Positions 17,136-26,774 are shown, counted from the first letter of the stretch. The stretch: DNA of 64,000 nt from Enterobacter sp. Ag1 (GCA_000277545.1 AKXM01000013.1:1-64000), one strand, 5' to 3'. The notes: generated from the sequence alone by a model not told the origin. Program-made: numbers and translations.

Positions 17136-17719
17136 TGAGTAAACTAATCTGGCTGATGGGCCCGTCCGGCTCCGGCAAAGACAGCCTGCTGAGCGCCCTG
17201 CGCCAGCAGGAGCACGCACGGCTGCTGGTGGCGCACCGGTACATTACCCGCGCCGCCGACGCAGGCTGCGAGAACCACATTGCGCTAAGCGCAAACGAGT
17301 TTGAGCAGCGACAGCAGCTGGGGCTGTTTGCTCTGAGCTGGCAGGCGCATGAGCACTCCTACGGGGTCGGCGTGGAAATGGATATATGGCTCGAAGCCGG
17401 ATTTGACGTGGTGGTGAACGGCTCGCGCCAGCACCTGAAACAGGCGCGGGAACGCTATGGCGATGGGCTGGTGCCCATCTGCCTGCAGGTTTCGTCGGAC
17501 GTGCTGCGCCAGCGGCTGGAACAGCGCGGGCGGGAAAACGCAGAGCAAATCGAGCAGCGGCTGCAGCGGGCCGCGCTTTATTCGCCAGAGGGAGGCGATT
17601 GCCTGATACTCAACAACGACGGGAGTCTGCTACAGTCTGCCGCATTGTTTATGCGACTGTTAGCCCAGCACCGCTCGAACGTTATCCCTCTTCACCGCAA
17701 GGAGCCCCGCCATGTCTGA
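17135..17719 (+). CDS. phnN: Ribose 1,5-bisphosphokinase PhnN
   Basis: Converts ribose 1,5-bisphosphate to PRPP with ATP, the last step feeding the product into nucleotide metabolism. 194 residues; P-loop GPSGSGKDS at 9-17 and a guanylate-kinase-like fold. Joined to phnM by TGATG and overlapped by phnO for 8 bp. Confidence 0.93.
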   Translation: MSKLIWLMGPSGSGKDSLLSALRQQEHARLLVAHRYITRAADAGCENHIALSANEFEQRQQLGLFALSWQAHEHSYGVGVEMDIWLEAGFDVVVNGSRQHLKQARERYGDGLVPICLQVSSDVLRQRLEQRGRENAEQIEQRLQRAALYSPEGGDCLILNNDGSLLQSAALFMRLLAQHRSNVIPLHRKEPRHV

Positions 17720-18179
17720 TGTTGTTAAATTGAAAGCCGCCGCTATCGAAGACAGCGACACCGTTTACCGCATGATTTGCGAGCTGAAACAGGCTCAGGC
17801 CGACCGCCCCGGCTTTAACGCCTGCTTCACGGAGAACCTGCGCGATCCGAATATCTTTTATCAGCTGGCGTGGCTGGGGAATAAAGCCGTGGGGATGATC
17901 AGCCTGCACCTGCAATACCATCTGCATCACGCCCGCCGCATCGGCGAGATCCAGGAGCTGGTGGTGCTGGAAGAAGCCCGCGGCCACGGCGTAGGCAAAC
18001 AGCTGCTTGCCTGGGCAGAAGCAAAAGCACGCAAAGCCGATGCGGAGCTGACGGAGCTTTCGACCAGCACCAGCCGCAAAGACGCCCATCGTTTTTACGA
18101 GCGTGAAGGCTACCGCGCCACCCATATCCGCTTTACCAAACCGGTGGAGACACCTGATGACGCTCACGCTAACGCTTAG
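17712..18179 (+). CDS. phnO: Aminoalkylphosphonate N-acetyltransferase PhnO
   Basis: GNAT-family acetyltransferase that acetylates 1-aminoalkylphosphonates using acetyl-CoA so that they can be processed or detoxified. 155 residues, slightly longer than the roughly 144 in E. coli, the extra being a C-terminal tail that overlaps phnP. The acetyl-CoA motif is [20 protein letters not shown] (V/I-x-x-x-x-R-G-x-G-x-G/K pattern), followed by HRFYEREGY. Overlaps phnN by 8 bp and phnP by 23 bp. Confidence 0.92.
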   Translation: MSDVVKLKAAAIEDSDTVYRMICELKQAQADRPGFNACFTENLRDPNIFYQLAWLGNKAVGMISLHLQYHLHHARRIGEIQELVVLEEARGHGVGKQLLAWAEAKARKADAELTELSTSTSRKDAHRFYEREGYRATHIRFTKPVETPDDAHANA

Positions 18180-18915
18180 CGGCACCGGCGGGGCGCAGCT
18201 TGTCCCGGCCTGGGGCTGCCGCTGCGCCGCCTGTTCACGAGCCAGAACCAATCCAGCCCACCGCCGCCGCCCGTGCAGCGCGGTACTCAAATATAACGAT
18301 GCGATTACGCTGATAGACGCGGGGCTGCCCGACCTGATGGACAGCTGGCAGCCGGAGGATTTTCAGCAGTTTTTGCTCACCCATTACCATATGGATCATG
18401 TCCAGGGGCTGTTTCCGCTGCGCTGGGGCGTGGGCGGGAAAATCCCGGTTTACGGCCCGCCGGATGAGCAAGGCTGCGACGATCTGTTCAAGCACCCCGG
18501 CCTGCTGGACTTTAGCCATACCGTCGAGCCGTTTGTCGCCTTCACTCTGCAGGCGCTGCGCGTCACTCCGCTGCCGCTGCTGCACTCAAAGCTGACGTTT
18601 GGCTATCTGTTTGAAACGGCCTACAGCCGTCTTGCCTGGCTGAGCGATACGGCGGGGCTGCCGGACAAAACCCTGAAGTTTCTGGCCGCCAACCGCCCGG
18701 AAGTAGTGGTGATAGATTGCAGCCGCGAACCCCGGCCTGACACGCCCAAAAATCATTGCGACCTAACCACGGTGATCGCCCTGAACGAGCAGATTGGCAG
18801 CCCGCGAGTCGTGCTGACCCACATCAGCCACCAGTTTGATGCATGGCTGATGCACAACGTATTGCCTGAAGGGTTTGAAGCCGGTTTTGACGGCATGGAG
18901 ATCGTGCTGGACTAG
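18157..18915 (+). CDS. phnP: Cyclic ribose phosphodiesterase PhnP
   Basis: Metallo-beta-lactamase-fold phosphodiesterase that opens 5-phosphoribosyl-1,2-cyclic phosphate to ribose 1,5-bisphosphate. 252 residues: metal motif HYHMDH at 76-81, a structural zinc set with Cys21, Cys23 and Cys26, late His in [11 protein letters not shown]. The ATG at 18157 gives [14 protein letters not shown], like E. coli; the open frame upstream belongs to phnO. Last phn gene; its stop overlaps the end of the convergent yjdP by 4 bp. Confidence 0.94.
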   Translation: MTLTLTLSGTGGAQLVPAWGCRCAACSRARTNPAHRRRPCSAVLKYNDAITLIDAGLPDLMDSWQPEDFQQFLLTHYHMDHVQGLFPLRWGVGGKIPVYGPPDEQGCDDLFKHPGLLDFSHTVEPFVAFTLQALRVTPLPLLHSKLTFGYLFETAYSRLAWLSDTAGLPDKTLKFLAANRPEVVVIDCSREPRPDTPKNHCDLTTVIALNEQIGSPRVVLTHISHQFDAWLMHNVLPEGFEAGFDGMEIVLD

Positions 18916-19232
18916 CGATCGTCGTCGTCCTGCAGGCGGCCCTCTTCGTCATCCAACTGCTGGCGCTCGCGGTCGAGCTGATTCTGCCGTTCATCAAGGC
19001 TGCGGCGTCTGTCCTCCAGCTGGCGATAGCGGGCTTCGTCCTGGCGGCTGAGCCGACGCTGATCTGCCGAATCATCACTGTCATCATGATAAACGCGGTC
19101 GCTGCCCGGCTTGTAGGCATCGCTAAACGCCTGCTGGATATTGCCAATCGCGTCATCAATCACGTCGGCCTGCGCGAACGGCGAGGCCAGGTACAGCGTG
19201 CCGAGCAGCAGCGCGGCGGCATAAGATTTCAT
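18912..19232 (-). CDS. yjdP: YjdP-like small exported protein
   Basis: 106 residues with a clear Sec signal peptide ([22 protein letters not shown], cut near residue 22). The mature part starts [18 protein letters not shown] and turns into a very charged Asp/Glu/Arg/Gln repeat-like helix from about residue 50 ([20 protein letters not shown]). Matches E. coli YjdP in start, size and tail character; function unknown, probably periplasmic. Convergent with phnP, 4 bp overlap. Confidence 0.88.
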   Translation of the reverse strand: MKSYAAALLLGTLYLASPFAQADVIDDAIGNIQQAFSDAYKPGSDRVYHDDSDDSADQRRLSRQDEARYRQLEDRRRSLDERQNQLDRERQQLDDEEGRLQDDDDR

Positions 19233-19300
19233 CGGTCAGTCTCCAGGATGGACTGGCCTCAGCGTAATCAGGCGGCCTCATATGCAGTAGCGGAGGAATC

Positions 19301-19750
19301 TCAAATTCTCGGCGATTCCAGCGCGCCAATGGCCTCGACTCGCGCCTGATGCCGCCCGCCTTCAAACTCCCCGCTTAGCCATGCATCGACGATCATTTTA
19401 GCTAAATCCAGCCCCACCACGCGGGAGCCGAAAGCCAGCACGTTGGTATTGTTGTGCTGGCGGGAAAGCAGCGCGGAATAAGGTTCGCTGCAGACCACCG
19501 CCCGGATACCGGGAAATTTATTGGCGGTGATCGAGATCCCCACGCCGGTGCCGCAAATTAAAATGCCGCCCTCGACTTCGCCATTCACCACGGCTTCTGC
19601 CACCGCTCTGGCGTAGAGCGGATAATCGGTGCGCTCACCGGACCAGGTCCCCTTATCCAGCACCTCAATCCCTTTCTCCTGAAGATGCGCCACAATCTCC
19701 GCCTTCAGCAGGAAGCCTACGTGGTCACAGCCAAATGCAATTTTTTTCAT
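19301..19750 (-). CDS. rpiB: Ribose/allose 6-phosphate isomerase B
   Basis: Interconverts ribose 5-phosphate and ribulose 5-phosphate, and allose 6-phosphate and allulose 6-phosphate. 149 residues: His10 in GCDHVGF, Cys66 in LICGTGVGIS as catalytic base. In E. coli it provides the allose 6-phosphate isomerase step for D-allose breakdown and is repressed by AlsR/RpiR. Here it faces away from alsR with the perfect dyad at 19988-20033 between them, the same arrangement. Confidence 0.95.
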   Translation of the reverse strand: MKKIAFGCDHVGFLLKAEIVAHLQEKGIEVLDKGTWSGERTDYPLYARAVAEAVVNGEVEGGILICGTGVGISITANKFPGIRAVVCSEPYSALLSRQHNNTNVLAFGSRVVGLDLAKMIVDAWLSGEFEGGRHQARVEAIGALESPRI

Positions 19751-19987
19751 TTTATCCTCACCGTTGCCGTTACTTTACGAACCCGACAGCTTTCGTGATT
19801 TAAGACCGGTTCACTGCCCAATTAATCGGCAAAACTGCCGGGTTCGTGGCCATTTCTACACCGATTCTCTTCACAACACAATGCATCAACTTGTCAACCT
19901 GGCGTCATAAAACGACTTCCACTAACGAGAAAAATTAAATTAATTCATTATTTTTCATGCAAATAAATAAATTTACGCATTCACCTT

Positions 19988-20033
19988 ACTTCACAAAAAG
20001 TAAAACTTTATGAATTAATTATTTTTGTGAAGT
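19988..20033. promoter_or_regulatory. Perfect 12 bp inverted repeat, probable AlsR operator
   Basis: ACTTCACAAAAA (19988-19999) is mirrored exactly by TTTTTGTGAAGT (20022-20033), with 22 bp between. It lies in the 354 bp divergent gap between rpiB and alsR, 72 bp before alsR. AlsR (RpiR family) is known to repress rpiB and the als genes, so this is the best operator candidate. The rest of the gap is very AT-rich with no gene. Confidence 0.7.
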
Positions 20034-20104
20034 ATGCAGCATATTTTCTGCACATGCTGTGGTGTTATAGTGGCGTCTTCACTCTACGGACACGAGAGAA
20101 CAGG

Positions 20105-20995
20105 ATGAGTCAGTCAGATATTGATTCACAGCCGCCGTTCGGCATCGGCCTTGCCCCCTGGCTGCGCATGAAGCAGGAGGGGATGACGGACAACGAAAGC
20201 CGCATCGTCGACTGGTTGTTGAAGCCCGGTAATCTGAGCGATGCCCCGGCCATTAAAGACGTTGCCGAAGCCCTTGCGGTGTCGGAAGCGATGATCGTTA
20301 AAGTCTCGAAGCTGCTGGGGTTCAGCGGCTTCCGTAACTTGCGCAGCGCGCTGGTCACCTACTTTTCCGAGTCAGAGCAGGTATTGCCCACCGAGCTTGC
20401 CTTCGACGAAGCGCCGCAGGATGTGGTCAACAAGGTGTTTAACATCACCCTGCGCACCATTATGGAAGGGCAGTCGATCGTCAACGTGGACGAAATCCAC
20501 CGCGCGGCGCGCTACTTCGCGAAGGCAAAACAGCGGGATTTGTACGGCGTGGGGGGTTCAAACGCCATTTGTAACGACATTCAGCATAAGTTTTTGCGCA
20601 TCGGTGTGCGCTGCCAGGCTTACCAGGATGCCCACATCATGATGATGTCGGCCTCGCTGCTAAAAGAAGGTGATGTGGTGCTGGTGGTATCCCATTCGGG
20701 GCGAACCGGTGATTTAAAAGCGGCGGTGGAGCTGGCGAAAAAGAACGGCGCCAAAATAATTTGTATTACTCATAGCTATCATTCGCCGATTGCCCGGCTG
20801 GCTGACTTTATTATTTGTTCGCCCGCGCCGGAGACACCTTTATTGGGCCGTAACGCCTCGGCGCGTATATTACAATTAACGTTACTCGATGCATTTTTTG
20901 TTTCAGTCGCACAACAAAATATTGAACAGGCAACATTAAATATGCAAAAAACCGGCGCAATTGTGGATTTCTTTTCCCCAGGGGCGCTGAAATAA
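20105..20995 (+). CDS. alsR: D-allose operon repressor AlsR (RpiR)
   Basis: RpiR-family repressor of rpiB and the allose genes. 296 residues: N-terminal helix-turn-helix (about 25-90, APAIKDVAEALAVSEAMIVKVSKLLGFSG) and a C-terminal SIS sugar-phosphate-binding domain (about 130-270, with GVGGSNAIC and VSHSGRTGD). Closely colinear with E. coli RpiR. The ATG at 20105 gives the matching MSQSDID start; the frame is open further upstream but runs through the operator. First gene of the + strand als operon. Confidence 0.95.
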   Translation: MSQSDIDSQPPFGIGLAPWLRMKQEGMTDNESRIVDWLLKPGNLSDAPAIKDVAEALAVSEAMIVKVSKLLGFSGFRNLRSALVTYFSESEQVLPTELAFDEAPQDVVNKVFNITLRTIMEGQSIVNVDEIHRAARYFAKAKQRDLYGVGGSNAICNDIQHKFLRIGVRCQAYQDAHIMMMSASLLKEGDVVLVVSHSGRTGDLKAAVELAKKNGAKIICITHSYHSPIARLADFIICSPAPETPLLGRNASARILQLTLLDAFFVSVAQQNIEQATLNMQKTGAIVDFFSPGALK

Positions 20996-21000
20996 AAAAG

Positions 21001-21022
21001 AGATCCCGCCTCAGCGGGATCT
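21001..21022. other. Perfect hairpin between alsR and alsB
   Basis: AGATCCCGC, loop CTCA, GCGGGATCT: a 9 bp perfect stem 5 bp after the alsR stop. On the + strand no T-run follows, so it is not a normal terminator for alsR; on the - strand it is followed by TCTTTTTT and would terminate antisense transcription. It could set different levels of repressor and binding protein by protecting the alsB mRNA end. Confidence 0.65.
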
Positions 21023-21050
21023 GACTGTACCCTACACTGAGAATATTATT

Positions 21051-21986
21051 ATGAATAAATATCTGAAAATATTCAGCGGCGCTGCTATGGGCCTGATGTT
21101 ATCCACCAGCGCTTTTGCGGCTGCCGATTATGCGGTGGTATTAAAAACATTATCCAACCCTTATTGGGTGGATATGAAAAAAGGTATTGAAGATGAAGCC
21201 AAAACGCTGGGCGTTAGCGTAGATATTTTTGCTTCACCTTCGGAGGGGGATTTCCAGTCGCAATTACAGCTTTTTGAAGATTTAACCAATAAGAAATACA
21301 AAGGCATCGCTTTTGCGCCGCTCTCCTCGGTCAACCTCGTGGTGCCGGTCGCGAATGCCTGGAAAAAAGGCATTTACCTGGTCAACCTCGATGAAAAAAT
21401 CGATATGGATAACCTGAAAAAAGCCGGCGGCAACGTCGAAGCCTTTGTCACCACCGATAACGTGGCGGTCGGCGCGAAGGGCGCAGGCTTCATCATCGAT
21501 AAGCTCGGTGCCGCAGGCGGCGACGTCGCCATCATCGAAGGCAAAGCAGGTAACGCCTCCGGCGAAGCCCGCCGCGTAGGCGCCAGCGATGCCTTTAAGA
21601 AAGCCAGCCAGATTAAGCTGGTTGCCAGCCAGCCCGCCGACTGGGACCGCATCAAAGCGCTCGATGTAGCCACCAACGTGCTGCAGCGTAACCCGAATCT
21701 GAAAGCCTTCTACTGCGCGAACGACACCATGGCAATGGGTGCCGCTCAGGCGGTGGCTAACGCCGGGAAGACCGGGAAAATTCTGGTGGTCGGCACCGAC
21801 GGTATCCCGGAAGCCCGCAAGATGGTGGCTGACGGGCAGATGACCGCCACCGTGGCGCAGAACCCGGCGGATATCGGCGCGACAGGCCTGAAGCTACTGG
21901 TAGATGCGGCGAAAACCGGCAAGGTGATTGCGCTGGATAAGGCCCCGCAGTTTAGCCTGGTGGATTCGGTGCTGGTGACGAAATAG
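21051..21986 (+). CDS. alsB: D-allose-binding periplasmic protein
   Basis: High-affinity D-allose receptor of the AlsBAC ABC transporter. 311 residues with a Sec signal peptide (to about residue 23, MLSTSAFAA) and a type I periplasmic binding fold. Nearly identical in layout to E. coli AlsB, including NPYWVDMKKGIEDEAKTLG and VVGTDGIPEARKM. Followed by 288 bp packed with palindromic repeats before alsA, an unusually long gap inside the operon. Confidence 0.95.
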   Translation: MNKYLKIFSGAAMGLMLSTSAFAAADYAVVLKTLSNPYWVDMKKGIEDEAKTLGVSVDIFASPSEGDFQSQLQLFEDLTNKKYKGIAFAPLSSVNLVVPVANAWKKGIYLVNLDEKIDMDNLKKAGGNVEAFVTTDNVAVGAKGAGFIIDKLGAAGGDVAIIEGKAGNASGEARRVGASDAFKKASQIKLVASQPADWDRIKALDVATNVLQRNPNLKAFYCANDTMAMGAAQAVANAGKTGKILVVGTDGIPEARKMVADGQMTATVAQNPADIGATGLKLLVDAAKTGKVIALDKAPQFSLVDSVLVTK

Positions 21987-22007
21987 TTAAGGTTTGAGTG
22001 GCTTTAT

Positions 22008-22243
22008 CCCCTCACCCCAGCCCTCTCCCCAAAGGGGAGAGGGAGAAAGAATGAGTGGCCCTCTCCCATAGGGAGAAAGTGAAAAAAGGGGTAGCTCTCC
22101 CCCGCAGGCAAAGGGGCGAAAAGAGTACTAAAAGAAAAGCAGTGGCAGCAGTTATTCCCTCTCCCTTTCGGGATGAGAGAGAAAACCAACATCAGTTCGG
22201 TACCGTCCCCTCTCCCCTGTGGGGAGAGGGTTAGGGTGAGGGG
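22008..22243. repeat. Cluster of palindromic repeats inside the als operon
   Basis: At least three units: 22008-22045 (CCCTCACCCCAGCCCTCTCC and its mirror), degenerate copies around 22062-22120 and 22160-22190, and 22207-22243 ending GGGTTAGGGTGAGGGG. The outer arms are complementary, so the block can fold as one structure in the mRNA between alsB and alsA. Such structures often stabilise the upstream (binding-protein) message. Confidence 0.85.
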
Positions 22244-22274
22244 AAACCTTCGCTAAAAATGATTGAGGCTCGTC

Positions 22275-23807
22275 ATGGTCACGCCATACATTGCAATGGC
22301 GGGGATCGGCAAATCCTTTGGTCCGGTTCACGCATTAAAATCGGTTGATTTAACAATATTTCCCGGCGAAATTCACGCGCTGCTCGGGGAAAACGGTGCA
22401 GGTAAATCAACCCTGATGAAAGTCCTGTCGGGTATTCACGAACCGACCAAAGGCACCATTACGATTAATGACGTTAATTATGAAAAACTTGATCATAAAT
22501 TAGCGGCACAGCTCGGCATTGGGATTATTTATCAAGAACTCAGCGTTATTGATGAATTAACAGTTTTAGAAAATCTTTATATTGGCCGTCATACCACTAA
22601 AAAAGTCTTCGGGATTAATATTGTTGACTGGAAAGAGATGCGCATTCGCGCCGCGATGATGCTTTTACGTGTCGGCTTAAAAGTTGATCTCGATGAAAAG
22701 GTGGGTAATTTATCCATCAGTCACAAGCAAATGTTAGAAATTGCCAAAACATTAATGCTGGACGCCAAAGTCATTATTATGGATGAGCCGACCTCTTCTT
22801 TAACCAATAAAGAAGTCGATTATCTGTTTCTCATCATGAACCAGCTGCGGAAAGAAGGCACGGCGATGGTGTACATCTCCCATAAACTCGCCGAAATCCG
22901 CCGCATCTGCGACCGCTACACGGTAATGAAAGACGGCAGCAGCGTCTGCAGCGGCCTGGTCAGCGACGTCTCCAACGATGACATTGTGCGCCTGATGGTT
23001 GGCCGCGAGCTGCAAAACCGCTTTAGCGCGATGAAAGAGAGCGCCGGGAACGTAGAGCCTGACGTGGTGTTTGAAGTGAAGAACGTCAGCAGCCGCGACC
23101 GAAAAAAAGTGAAAGATATTTCGTTCAGCGTCAACCGGGGCGAAATCCTGGGCTTCTCCGGCCTCGTCGGCTCCGGGCGTACCGAGCTGATGGACTGTTT
23201 GTTTGGCGTGGACAAACGTTCGTCCGGGGAAATTCTGCTTAACGGCAAAAATATCTCGCCGAGCTCACCGATGGACGCGCTGAAAAAAGGCATGGGCTAC
23301 ATCACCGAAAGCCGCCGCGATAATGGCTTTTTCGCCAACTTCTCCATCGCGCAGAACATGGCCGTCAGCCAGAGCCTCAAGCGCGGCGGTTACAAAGGCG
23401 CGATGGGCTTGTTTAACGAAGCCGAGGAGCGCCAGACCGCCGAAGCCCAGCGCCAGCTGCTGGCGCTGAAGTGCCACAGCGTCGACCAGAACATTACCGA
23501 GCTTTCCGGCGGCAACCAGCAGAAGGTGCTGATTTCTAAGTGGCTGTGCTGCAACCCGGAAGTGATCATTTTCGATGAGCCTACGCGCGGCATCGACGTC
23601 GGCGCGAAGGCCGAAATCTACAAAGTGATGCGCCAGCTGGCGGATGACGGAAAAGTCATCCTGATGGTGTCGTCTGAGCTTCCCGAAATTATCGCCGTCT
23701 GCGACCGCATTGCCGTGTTCTGCGAAGGGCGACTGACGCAAATCCTGACCAATCGCGACGATATCAGCGAAGAGGAGATTATGGCATGGGCATTACCACA
23801 AGAATGA
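22275..23807 (+). CDS. alsA: D-allose transporter ATPase
   Basis: Energises D-allose import. 510 residues with two ABC domains: first Walker A LGENGAGKST near 37-46, signature LSISHKQ, Walker B VIIMDEPTSS; second domain with degenerate Walker A region (GLVGSGRTE), SGGNQQK and IIFDEPTRG. This tandem form is typical of monosaccharide importers such as RbsA. The ATG at 22275 (GAGG upstream) starts MVTPYIAMAGIGKSFG, as E. coli MATPYI...; a TTG at 22263 is unlikely. Overlaps alsC by 22 bp. Confidence 0.95.
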   Translation: MVTPYIAMAGIGKSFGPVHALKSVDLTIFPGEIHALLGENGAGKSTLMKVLSGIHEPTKGTITINDVNYEKLDHKLAAQLGIGIIYQELSVIDELTVLENLYIGRHTTKKVFGINIVDWKEMRIRAAMMLLRVGLKVDLDEKVGNLSISHKQMLEIAKTLMLDAKVIIMDEPTSSLTNKEVDYLFLIMNQLRKEGTAMVYISHKLAEIRRICDRYTVMKDGSSVCSGLVSDVSNDDIVRLMVGRELQNRFSAMKESAGNVEPDVVFEVKNVSSRDRKKVKDISFSVNRGEILGFSGLVGSGRTELMDCLFGVDKRSSGEILLNGKNISPSSPMDALKKGMGYITESRRDNGFFANFSIAQNMAVSQSLKRGGYKGAMGLFNEAEERQTAEAQRQLLALKCHSVDQNITELSGGNQQKVLISKWLCCNPEVIIFDEPTRGIDVGAKAEIYKVMRQLADDGKVILMVSSELPEIIAVCDRIAVFCEGRLTQILTNRDDISEEEIMAWALPQE

Positions 23808-24766
23808 AACGCGAAGAAAGCGAGAAAAAACCGTTCAATTTCGCCCAGTTTTGGGACAAATACGGCACCTTCTTTATCCTCGCGATTATCGTCGCCATCT
23901 TCGGCACGCTCTCCGCTGAGTACTTCCTGACGGCCAGCAACATCAGCGCCATCTTTGTGCAAAGCTCGGTGACGGTGCTTATCGGGATGGGGGAGTTCTT
24001 CGCCATTCTGGTGGCGGGGATCGATCTGTCGGTGGGCGCGATTCTGGCACTTTCCGGCATGGTCACCGCCAAACTGATGCTGGCGGGCGTCGATCCGTTC
24101 CTTGCGGCGCTGATTGGCGGCGTGATTGTCGGCGGGCTGCTGGGGGCGATTAACGGCTGCCTGGTGAACTGGACGGGGCTGCATCCGTCCATCATCACCC
24201 TCGGCACCAACGCCATTTTCCGCGGCATCACGCTGGTTATCTCTGATGCCAACTCGGTGTACGGCTTCTCGTTCGATTTCGTGAATTTCTTCGCCGCCAC
24301 GCCGCTCGGCATTCCGGTGCCGGTGATCTTCTCGCTGATTGTCGCCGGGATACTGTGGTTCCTGACCACCCGCACGCGCCTGGGCCGCAATATTTACGCC
24401 CTCGGCGGCAATAAGAACTCGGCGTTCTACTCCGGCATCGACGTGAAGTTCCACATGCTGGTGGTGTTCATCATCTCCGGCATCTGCGCCGGGCTGGCGG
24501 GCGTGGTCTCAACCGCGCGTCTTGGTGCGGCAGAGCCGCTGGCAGGCATGGGGTTTGAAACCTACGCCATCGCCAGCGCCATCATCGGCGGCACTAGCTT
24601 CTTCGGCGGCAAGGGCCGGATTTTCTCGGTGGTGATTGGCGGCCTGATCATCGGCACCATCAACAACGGGCTCAATATTCTCCAGGTACAAACCTATTAC
24701 CAACTGGTGGTGATGGGGGGGCTTATCATCGCTGCGGTGGCCCTGGATCGGTTAATCAGTAAATAA
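23786..24766 (+). CDS. alsC: D-allose transporter permease
   Basis: Membrane permease of the allose ABC importer, 326 residues with about ten hydrophobic segments and the family segment VLIGMGEFFAILVAGIDLS. Overlaps alsA by 22 bp and is followed 61 bp later by alsE. Nearly colinear with E. coli AlsC. Confidence 0.95.
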   Translation: MGITTRMKREESEKKPFNFAQFWDKYGTFFILAIIVAIFGTLSAEYFLTASNISAIFVQSSVTVLIGMGEFFAILVAGIDLSVGAILALSGMVTAKLMLAGVDPFLAALIGGVIVGGLLGAINGCLVNWTGLHPSIITLGTNAIFRGITLVISDANSVYGFSFDFVNFFAATPLGIPVPVIFSLIVAGILWFLTTRTRLGRNIYALGGNKNSAFYSGIDVKFHMLVVFIISGICAGLAGVVSTARLGAAEPLAGMGFETYAIASAIIGGTSFFGGKGRIFSVVIGGLIIGTINNGLNILQVQTYYQLVVMGGLIIAAVALDRLISK

Positions 24767-24827
24767 GAACGGCAGATGCGTTGGCCGCACCCGCTGTCAG
24801 AAATCCATAGATTTACAGGAGCTTGTA

Positions 24828-25523
24828 ATGAAAATTTCCCCCTCGTTGATGTGCATGGATCTGGCAAAATTCCAGGAACAGATTGCGTTTATCGACCTGC
24901 ACGCGGACTACTTCCATATCGACATTATGGACGGTCACTTTGTGCCGAACCTGACGCTGTCCCCGTTCTTCGTCGGCCAGGTCAGGAAGCTTGCCAGTAA
25001 GCCGCTGGACTGCCACTTAATGGTCACCCGTCCGCAGGATTACATCGTCCCACTGGCGGAGGCCGGGGCGGACATTATCACCCTGCACCCGGAAACCATT
25101 AACGGCCAGGCCTTCCGCCTCATCGAAGAGATTCGCCGCCACGGCATGAAAGTTGGCCTGATTTTGAACCCGGAAACGCCGGTTGAGGCGATGAAGTACT
25201 ACATTCATAAGGCAGACAAGGTGACGGTGATGACCGTTGACCCAGGGTTTGCCGGCCAGCCGTTTATCCCGGAAATGCTGGACAAAGTGGCCGAGCTGAA
25301 AGCCTGGCGCGAGCGCGAAGGGCTGAGCTACGAGATTGAAATTGACGGTTCCTGCAACGCGGCAACCTATGAACGACTCATGGCCGCCGGGGCAGATGTG
25401 TTTATCGTCGGCACTTCCGGGCTGTTTAACCACGCCCGGGACATCGACGAGGCCTGGCAGGTGATGAGCGAGCAGATCCTGGCGGCCAAAGACGAGGTTA
25501 TGCCCCATGCCAAAACCGCTTAA
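24828..25523 (+). CDS. alsE: D-allulose 6-phosphate 3-epimerase
   Basis: Converts allulose 6-phosphate into fructose 6-phosphate, the last dedicated step of D-allose breakdown. 231 residues, ribulose-phosphate epimerase TIM-barrel family: CHLMVTRP and [12 protein letters not shown] carry metal-site His and Asp, [13 protein letters not shown] the second Asp, then IDGSCN. AGGAG precedes the ATG. alsK starts inside its last codons (17 bp overlap). Confidence 0.95.
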   Translation: MKISPSLMCMDLAKFQEQIAFIDLHADYFHIDIMDGHFVPNLTLSPFFVGQVRKLASKPLDCHLMVTRPQDYIVPLAEAGADIITLHPETINGQAFRLIEEIRRHGMKVGLILNPETPVEAMKYYIHKADKVTVMTVDPGFAGQPFIPEMLDKVAELKAWREREGLSYEIEIDGSCNAATYERLMAAGADVFIVGTSGLFNHARDIDEAWQVMSEQILAAKDEVMPHAKTA

Positions 25524-26451
25524 CGTGGTGGCCGGAGTGGATATGGGCGCCACCCATATCCGCCTGTGTTTGCAGGACGAGTCCGGCACGGTGCTGCATT
25601 GTGAAAAACAGCGCACGGCAGACATTATCGCAGGGGGCGTGGTCTGCGGGATCGCCCATCTGCTGAACGAGCGGCTTGGCAGTCTTCACGCCCGCTGCCG
25701 CGGCATGGTGATGGGGTTCCCGGCGCTGGTGGGCAAAGACAAGCGGACGATCATCTCCACCCCAAATTTGCCGCTTTCCGCGCTGGAACTGAACGAGCTG
25801 GCAGGTAAGCTGGAGGATGCTCTCGGCTGCCCGGTCGAGTTTTCTCGGGATGTAAACCTGCAGCTCTCTTTCGATGTCGCGCAAAACGGCCTGCAGCATC
25901 AGCAGGTGCTGGGGGCTTATCTCGGCACCGGCATGGGCATTGCCGTCTGGCTGAACGGCGCCCCCTGGACCGGCGCCCACGGCGTTGCCGGGGAACTGGG
26001 CCATATTCCGCAGGGCGATATGCACCTGACCTGCGGCTGCGGCAATGCTGGCTGTCTGGAGACGGTATGCTCGGGGATAGCCCTGAAACGCTGGTACGAC
26101 GCCAGCCCGAAAACGTATGAAATTGGCGAGCTGTTTACCTTTGCCGCCCAGGCGCCGTTTGTCGCTGCCCTGCTCGACCACGCGGCGCGCGCCATCGCCA
26201 CCAGCATCAACCTGTTCGACCCGGATGCGGTGATCCTCGGCGGCGGAGTGATGGATATGGTCGATTTTCCGCGCGAGGCGCTGGTGGCACAGACGAAATG
26301 CTATCTGCGCCGTCCTTTGCCGCATGATGCCGTGCGCTTTATCGACGCGTCTTCCTCGGCCTTCAATGGCGCTCAGGGTGCGGCTACGCTTGCCCGCGCC
26401 TGTTTCCTGCCCGAGCTTTACGTAGCGCCTCAGCAAGCTGCGCTCGGGTAA
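25507..26451 (+). CDS. alsK: D-allose kinase
   Basis: ROK-family sugar kinase that phosphorylates D-allose to allose 6-phosphate. 314 residues: ATP site DMGATHIR at the N-terminus, LGTGMG, the zinc motif [11 protein letters not shown] and GGGVMDM. The last about 15 residues (after ARACFLPE) differ from E. coli and overlap, on the other strand, the end of a truncated receiver-domain gene, so the 3' end may sit at a rearrangement edge. Core motifs are intact and the enzyme should be active. Confidence 0.93.
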   Translation: MPKPLNVVAGVDMGATHIRLCLQDESGTVLHCEKQRTADIIAGGVVCGIAHLLNERLGSLHARCRGMVMGFPALVGKDKRTIISTPNLPLSALELNELAGKLEDALGCPVEFSRDVNLQLSFDVAQNGLQHQQVLGAYLGTGMGIAVWLNGAPWTGAHGVAGELGHIPQGDMHLTCGCGNAGCLETVCSGIALKRWYDASPKTYEIGELFTFAAQAPFVAALLDHAARAIATSINLFDPDAVILGGGVMDMVDFPREALVAQTKCYLRRPLPHDAVRFIDASSSAFNGAQGAATLARACFLPELYVAPQQAALG

Positions 26452-26623
26452 ACGGCTTACGCAGCAGCTCCACGTCGGGCAGGTGCTGTTCGCTGCGGCG
26501 AAGGTCCTGCCCGCTGATCAGCAGCAAATCCAGGTGAGGATGGTGGCGGCGAGCCTGCTGCAGCACATCCGCGCCGCTTAGCTCGCCGGGCAGCATCAGG
26601 TCGCTGATCACGAGGCCGATGTC
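26384..26623 (-). pseudogene. 3' remnant of a receiver-domain (hybrid kinase or regulator) gene
   Basis: About 80 codons read as the last two thirds of a response-regulator receiver domain: phosphoacceptor Asp in [13 protein letters not shown], the conserved Ser/Thr in LLLISGQDL and Lys in LLRKPF. The N-terminal beta strand with the acidic pair is missing. Homology stops near 26623 and the strand switches to a fragment of an ABC ATPase on the + strand, so a deletion joined two genes. An ATG further upstream (26701) is in frame but reads antisense to that fragment. The style SDLMLPG is common at the ends of hybrid histidine kinases. Its stop lies inside alsK. Confidence 0.75.
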
Positions 26624-26774
26624 CGAAGTGGTGGGCATGAGCGACCGGGTGTACGTCATGCGCGAAGGCAGCATTGCCGGCGAGCTGCTGCGCCACGACA
26701 TTACACAAGAAAATATTATGACCCTGGCTACCGGCGTGACCGAGGCCCATAAGAAAGAGGTGCACCATGACTAA
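26619..26774 (+). pseudogene. C-terminal remnant of a sugar ABC transporter ATPase
   Basis: A 51-codon frame reads [20 protein letters not shown], then a tail ending KKEVHHD and TAA at 26772-26774. This is the usual last segment of RbsA-type tandem ATPases (after the second Walker B and H-loop). About 450 upstream codons, with both nucleotide-binding sites, are gone; the sequence before 26620 belongs to an unrelated gene on the other strand. The stop overlaps the permease ATG by 8 bp, the normal ATPase-permease junction, which shows this was an intact operon. Confidence 0.85.
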
